Part shown: piece by piece, positions 59,583 to 64,000 of the stretch | Layout of the letters: each line of letters begins with the position of its first letter | How positions within the stretch are numbered: the first letter of the stretch is position 1 | Assembly (NCBI GenBank): GCA_002708905.1 | Contig: PAPM01000003.1 | Span: 1 to 64,000 of the forward strand | DNA: 64,000 nucleotides | DNA from: Pseudomonadales bacterium | Lineage (GTDB): Bacteria > Pseudomonadota > Gammaproteobacteria > Pseudomonadales > Ketobacteraceae | Reading direction: 5' to 3' | Program-made: the position numbers and the translations under genes | The notes under the pieces: generated by a model | Database searches by the model: none | Told to the model about the DNA's origin: nothing | The model's input: the letters and a program-made list of their open reading frames with translations, nothing else

Positions 59583-59630
59583 CAGTTGCACTAATCTCTT
59601 AAGGCAAATTTTCAGAAGTTTGTGCAACTG
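59583..59630. repeat. Inverted repeat upstream of ftsK
   Basis: Perfect 9-bp arms CAGTTGCAC and GTGCAACTG separated by 30 bases, in the 123-base gap between ald and ftsK. It has no T run, so it may be an operator or mRNA structure rather than a terminator. It does not match the LexA consensus. Confidence 0.4.
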
Positions 59631-59682
59631 GCTGATTTACCGCTAAAATAGAGATAATTTCACTTCCTAGCAGGGTTGCCCT

Positions 59683-62043
59683 TTGAAGAAAGAACAAGCC
59701 CAGAGACAGGTGGAGCCCGCTCCCTGGATTGTGCTGCTGGTTCGTGGTGTCCGTGAAGGTGCCATGATCCTGCTGTTTTTCCTATCACTGTATCTAATTA
59801 TCGCATTGGCCTCGTTTGATGTTCATGACCCCGGCTGGAGTAGCCTGGGTAGCGGCCGTAGCATTCATAACCTCGGTGGTCGCGCAGGTGCCTGGAGTGC
59901 CGACGTGCTGATGTCACTGTTCGGTTATCTGTCTTACCTGTTCCCGCTGCTGGTGGCCTACCGGGCCTGGTTGGTGTTTCGTGATATCGATAAGACCTGG
60001 AGCTGGCTGATGGCCGGGCTCCGGTTCCTGGGTTTTGCCATGACCATGATCGCTGCCACCGGCCTGGCTTATATCCACTTTGATGTATCCCCTGGTTCGT
60101 TGCCGGATATCGATTCTGCCGGTCGCAATGCTGCCGGCGGCATCCTGGGAATTGAAGTGGGCAGTTGGGCTCTGCATGCACTTAATACCCTTGGGTCAAC
60201 GTTGGTTTTGCTGGCGCTGTTCCTAATCGGTCTGACTATGTTTGCTGATGTCTCCTGGATCAAGGTCATTGATGGCACCGGCAAGTTGGCCATCGGTTTT
60301 TACGAGTGGGTGCGAACGCTTGGTGAGCGTTGGGCTGAGCGCCGGGCAGCCAAAGAAGAATTGAATGTGAAAAAGGCGGAAGAGAAGGCCGCCAAGAAAG
60401 CGGTTAAGCAACGCCAGGAAGCCCTCAAAAAAGAGCAGGCGAAGCAGGAAACCCGCAAGCCTCCGGTTATTGAGTTACCCAAACCCAAGAAAGAGCCCAG
60501 CGTTCGGGTCGAGAAAGAGCGTCAGGCCAGTCTTTTCGATACGCCGGTTACCGGTGATCTGCCGCCCTTTGGTCTGTTGGATGCGGCGGACAAGCACGGC
60601 AAGAAAGGCTATTCCGCTGAGACACTGGAAAGTATGTCCCGTTTGCTAGAAATCAAACTGCGGGATTTCAATGTTGAGGCCGAGGTGGAGAACGTGATGC
60701 CGGGCCCGGTGGTCACGCGATTTGAAATTCAACCGGCGCCTGGGGTTAAGGTCAGCCGTATCACTAATCTGGCAAAGGATTTGGCCCGTTCCCTGGCGGT
60801 GATCAGTGTACGGGTGGTGGAAGTTATTCCCGGCAAAACTGTGGTGGGAATTGAGATTCCCAATGAAGACCGTGAAATGATCCGTTTGGGCGAAGTGGTG
60901 TCCTCCCAGGAATACGAGCGGGTGCAATCGCCATTGGCCCTGGCCTTGGGTAAGGATATCTCTGGTGAGCCGGTGGTGGCGGATTTACAAAAAATGCCCC
61001 ATTTGTTGGTGGCGGGTACCACCGGTTCCGGTAAATCGGTTGGTCTGAATGCCATGCTGTTGAGTATGTTGTTCAAGGCTACCCCGGAAGAACTGCGACT
61101 GATCATGATTGACCCCAAGATGCTGGAATTATCGGTGTACGACAACATTCCGCATCTATTGACCCCTGTGGTTACCGACATGAAAGAAGCCTCCAACGCG
61201 TTGCGCTGGTGTGTGGCTGAGATGGAACGTCGTTACCGGCTAATGGCTGCGATGGGCGTACGTAACCTGGCGGGCTTCAATAAGAAAGTGAAAGACGCCA
61301 TCAAGGCGGGTGAGCCGATACTGGATCCGTTATTCAAACCGGAGCTGGATAGTCAGGAGCCTGAAGAGTTAGAGCCGTTACCGTTCATTGTTGTGGTGGT
61401 TGACGAATTCGCCGATATGATGATGATCGTGGGAAAAAAAGTGGAAGAACAGATCGCCCGTATTGCCCAGAAAGCACGGGCCGCCGGTATTCACCTGATT
61501 CTGGCCACCCAGCGTCCATCGGTGGATGTTATCACTGGTCTGATTAAGGCCAATGTCCCCACGCGAATGGCGTTTCAGGTGTCTTCCAAGGTGGATTCCC
61601 GAACCATCCTTGATCAGGGTGGAGCGGAACAATTACTGGGGCACGGGGATATGCTTTATTTGCCGCCGGGTACGGGTTTGCCGGTTCGCGTGCATGGTGC
61701 CTTTGTCGCCGATGAGGAGGTTCATCGGGTGTGCGATGACTGGCGCCGGCGGGGTGAACCGGATTATCTGGAAGAGATCCTGGAAGGCACCCATGAGGCG
61801 GGGCCTGCTCCCGGTGACGAAGTTGGCGGCGGTGATGGTGACTCAGAGTCAGATCCGCTTTATGATCAGGCAGTCGCCTTTGTGACCGAATCCCGCAGAG
61901 CTTCAATTTCATCGGTGCAACGCAAGCTCAAGATAGGTTACAACCGGGCTGCCCGCATGATTGAAGCCATGGAAGAGGCGGGGGTTGTCACAGAAATGGG
62001 AAGTAATGGCCAGCGGGAAGTAATAGCACCGCCGCCCCGTTAA
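59683..62043 (+). CDS. ftsK: FtsK, DNA translocase of cell division
   Basis: A 786-residue protein. About four to five N-terminal membrane helices anchor it at the septum; a charged Lys/Glu/Ala-rich linker (about 210-285) follows. The motor has Walker A '[15 protein letters not shown]', Walker B '[13 protein letters not shown]' and '[16 protein letters not shown]'. The C-terminal gamma winged helix ('[22 protein letters not shown]') reads KOPS and activates XerCD. The linker is short compared with E. coli FtsK. The start is TTG with CAGGG upstream. Confidence 0.95.
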   Translation: MKKEQAQRQVEPAPWIVLLVRGVREGAMILLFFLSLYLIIALASFDVHDPGWSSLGSGRSIHNLGGRAGAWSADVLMSLFGYLSYLFPLLVAYRAWLVFRDIDKTWSWLMAGLRFLGFAMTMIAATGLAYIHFDVSPGSLPDIDSAGRNAAGGILGIEVGSWALHALNTLGSTLVLLALFLIGLTMFADVSWIKVIDGTGKLAIGFYEWVRTLGERWAERRAAKEELNVKKAEEKAAKKAVKQRQEALKKEQAKQETRKPPVIELPKPKKEPSVRVEKERQASLFDTPVTGDLPPFGLLDAADKHGKKGYSAETLESMSRLLEIKLRDFNVEAEVENVMPGPVVTRFEIQPAPGVKVSRITNLAKDLARSLAVISVRVVEVIPGKTVVGIEIPNEDREMIRLGEVVSSQEYERVQSPLALALGKDISGEPVVADLQKMPHLLVAGTTGSGKSVGLNAMLLSMLFKATPEELRLIMIDPKMLELSVYDNIPHLLTPVVTDMKEASNALRWCVAEMERRYRLMAAMGVRNLAGFNKKVKDAIKAGEPILDPLFKPELDSQEPEELEPLPFIVVVVDEFADMMMIVGKKVEEQIARIAQKARAAGIHLILATQRPSVDVITGLIKANVPTRMAFQVSSKVDSRTILDQGGAEQLLGHGDMLYLPPGTGLPVRVHGAFVADEEVHRVCDDWRRRGEPDYLEEILEGTHEAGPAPGDEVGGGDGDSESDPLYDQAVAFVTESRRASISSVQRKLKIGYNRAARMIEAMEEAGVVTEMGSNGQREVIAPPPR

Positions 62044-62131
62044 CGCTTGCCGTTAATCCTGCGTTCAGTTGCCGGTGTTACAATGGCCTCAGTTTGCTGC
62101 TACACCGATTCTCACTTTACGGAATGATTCT

Positions 62132-62770
62132 ATGTTGAAATACGTTCTTGCCTGCTGGATGGCCTGCTTGGGCCTGATGGTTAATGCGGCCGAAGTTGCG
62201 CCCGAGGAAGCCCCCAAAAAGCTGACTGAATTCCTCAACGGTATGCAGTCGATGGAAGCTACCTTTGAGCAATGGGTGATGGATGCCAAACAGAATGCGT
62301 TGCAGCATGTGACCGGTAAAATGTGGGTTCAACGACCGGGGCAGTTCCGTTGGGATACCGATGATCCATATCCCCAGCAAATAGTGTCCGATGGCAAAGA
62401 ACTCTGGATCTACGATGCTGACCTGGAGCAGGCCACCAAAAAAATATTGGATAAGCAGGTGGGTAACACACCCGCCTTGTTATTAAGCGGTGATCCCGCC
62501 CGGATTGCAGACGGTTTTACCGTTTCCGCTTATCTTTTCGATGAGACCGGTGAATGGCGCTTTGATCTGAAACCCAAGGATAAGGATGCGATGTTTGCAT
62601 TGTTGCGGGTGCATTTCTACCGGGATCAGTTACGGGACATGTACCTGGAAGACAGCCTTGGTCAAACGACACGGATTGAATTCAAGCCAATTAGCGTGAA
62701 CCAGCCGATTCCGGAATCCCGTTTTAAGCTGGACCTGGATGACAGTGTTGATGTCATAGTGGAAAGTTAA
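62132..62770 (+). CDS. lolA: LolA, periplasmic lipoprotein carrier
   Basis: A 212-residue chaperone that takes lipoproteins from LolCDE to LolB. Signal peptide to 'MVNAAE', then '[63 protein letters not shown]', whose strand order is that of the LolA half-barrel. Position between ftsK and rarA is conserved. The start at 62132 gives the signal peptide; 62069 is rejected. Confidence 0.95.
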   Translation: MLKYVLACWMACLGLMVNAAEVAPEEAPKKLTEFLNGMQSMEATFEQWVMDAKQNALQHVTGKMWVQRPGQFRWDTDDPYPQQIVSDGKELWIYDADLEQATKKILDKQVGNTPALLLSGDPARIADGFTVSAYLFDETGEWRFDLKPKDKDAMFALLRVHFYRDQLRDMYLEDSLGQTTRIEFKPISVNQPIPESRFKLDLDDSVDVIVES

Positions 62771-62774
62771 TCCA

Positions 62775-64000
62775 GTGGCTGGACTGTTTGACGAAGAGAG
62801 AGCCTGGCAGCCATTAGCGGCCCGAATGCGTCCCACCACCCTGGATGACTATGTGGGGCAGCAGCATCTGTTCGGACCGGACCAACCTCTGCGCCGCTCT
62901 ATCGAGGCCGGCCATGTTCATTCCATGATTCTCTGGGGGCCGCCGGGAGTGGGTAAAACCACCTTGGCGATGATCCTTGCCAGTTATGTGGATGCGCAGT
63001 TCTTGTCGGTGTCTGCCGTGTTAAGCGGTGTAAAGGAAATCCGTGCCGCCATCGATCAGGCGAAAGAACAGTTACGCTTTGGGCGCAAAACCATTTTGTT
63101 TGTGGATGAAGTGCATCGCTTCAACAAATCTCAGCAGGACGCTTTCCTGCCCTATATCGAAGACGGCACCGTCATCTTCATCGGTGCCACCACCGAAAAC
63201 CCTTCCTTCGAATTGAATAACGCATTGCTGTCCCGGGCCCGGGTGTATGTGCTGAAAACCATTGCGGAGGAGGATATCCAAACCTTGCTCACCCACGCGC
63301 TTGCTGATGAAGTTCGCGGTCTTGGTGCTGAAGACATAGGTGTCAGTAACAGCGTCATTGCCAACATGGCAGCAACGGCCGATGGTGATGCGCGGCGGGC
63401 GTTGAATCTCCTGGAAATCTGCGTTGAGCTGGCCAAGTCCGAAGGCAAGGCAGAGGTGGATGAGTCCATTATGGCGCAGGCCTTGGGCACGGAGTTGCGA
63501 CGCTTTGATAAGGGCGGAGAGTCATTCTACGACCAGATCTCTGCCTTGCATAAAGCCGTTCGGGGCTCTTCGCCCGATGGTGCGCTTTATTGGTTTGCCC
63601 GCATGCTGGATGGTGGCTGCGATCCTCTGTATATCGCCCGGAGGGTTGTGCGTATGGCCAGTGAGGATATTGGTAACGCAGACCCCAGAGCATTGCAGAT
63701 TGCACTCAACGCCTGGGACGTGCAAACCCGACTGGGTAGCCCGGAGGGCGAGTTGGCGATTGCCCAGGCAGTGGCTTACATGGCGGCGGCACCGAAAAGT
63801 AACGCCGTCTACAAGGCTTTCAATGAGATTCGACGGCAAATCGCCGAGCAGCCCAGTTACGAGGTGCCTTTACATTTGCGTAATGCGCCCACCAAATTAA
63901 TGAAGCAGCAGGGCTATGGTGAGGAATACCGCTACGCCCATGACTACCCGGAAGCCTATGCTGCCGGAGAAAACTATCTTCCAGAGGAAATCAACCAGGA
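62775..64000 (+). CDS. rarA: RarA (MgsA) replication-associated AAA+ ATPase, partial
   Basis: The first 408 codons of a clamp-loader-like ATPase that acts at stalled forks; it runs off the right edge. It opens '[20 protein letters not shown]' from GTG 62775, and has Walker A '[11 protein letters not shown]', Walker B '[10 protein letters not shown]', sensor 1 '[12 protein letters not shown]' and '[12 protein letters not shown]'. The C-terminal tetramerisation region with 'DEEARYAHDYP'-type sequence is reached. It starts 4 bases after lolA, so the two are cotranscribed. Confidence 0.95.
   Translation, partial: MAGLFDEERAWQPLAARMRPTTLDDYVGQQHLFGPDQPLRRSIEAGHVHSMILWGPPGVGKTTLAMILASYVDAQFLSVSAVLSGVKEIRAAIDQAKEQLRFGRKTILFVDEVHRFNKSQQDAFLPYIEDGTVIFIGATTENPSFELNNALLSRARVYVLKTIAEEDIQTLLTHALADEVRGLGAEDIGVSNSVIANMAATADGDARRALNLLEICVELAKSEGKAEVDESIMAQALGTELRRFDKGGESFYDQISALHKAVRGSSPDGALYWFARMLDGGCDPLYIARRVVRMASEDIGNADPRALQIALNAWDVQTRLGSPEGELAIAQAVAYMAAAPKSNAVYKAFNEIRRQIAEQPSYEVPLHLRNAPTKLMKQQGYGEEYRYAHDYPEAYAAGENYLPEEINQ

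Overview
The window looks like a chromosomal segment of an aerobic gammaproteobacterium, probably a marine or oil-associated relative of Pseudomonas (Oceanospirillales/Pseudomonadales side). The basis is gene content and order. The right third carries mnmA-hflD-purB-roxA-nudJ, icd, cspD/clpS-clpA, infA, bpt, aat, trxB, ftsK, lolA and rarA, an arrangement I know from Pseudomonas. I see no rRNA, tRNA, CRISPR, prophage or insertion sequence. Coding is dense on both strands and several starts are TTG or GTG.

Left part (1-8.4 kb): two perfect DnaA boxes at the edge, two small exported proteins, a LolA-like protein with an outer-membrane barrel, a hybrid histidine kinase, an atypical SDR, rraA, and mdh facing rraA across a bidirectional terminator. 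8-18.5 kb: an Arg-rich small protein, a membrane GGDEF/EAL protein with degenerate motifs, bolA, a YbaN-like protein, an omptin-like barrel, a YgjP-type metallopeptidase, a chemotaxis receptor and two adjacent acyl-CoA dehydrogenases, one lacking the usual catalytic Glu. A long imperfect hairpin with 23-bp arms separates these from phoD. 20.5-30.1 kb: ttcA, an SpmA/B-like transporter, a LysR regulator, a MalT-like STAND ATPase without an HTH domain, malate synthase G, and a two-gene unit with a secretin-type N domain.

Accessory block (30.3-42.7 kb, all minus strand), the most interesting part: an ABC uptake system (binding protein with a possible NosL-like tail, permease, a MerT-like membrane protein, ATPase), an SCO1-like copper protein and a diheme cytochrome c. 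These are followed by a GntR regulator, an AprA-like flavoprotein, an AprB-like ferredoxin, a HEAT-repeat protein, a 7Fe ferredoxin, a DUF971 protein and a YeiH-type exporter, then a porin. A 25-bp motif recurs upstream of the binding protein, of the GntR gene and of the porin, which suggests one regulon. I infer uptake of a small anion, perhaps an organosulfur compound or a metal-linked ligand, redox processing through the flavoprotein and ferredoxins, and export of the product. Substrate and reaction are unknown to me.

Right part (42.7-64 kb): housekeeping genes. They cover translation and tRNA modification (roxA, mnmA, rluE, infA), purine synthesis (purB), molybdopterin synthesis (moaCDE), the TCA enzyme icd, the N-degron pathway (aat, bpt, clpS, clpA), redox (trxB), alanine dehydrogenase, cell division/chromosome segregation (ftsK), lipoprotein trafficking (lolA), and rarA running off the right edge.
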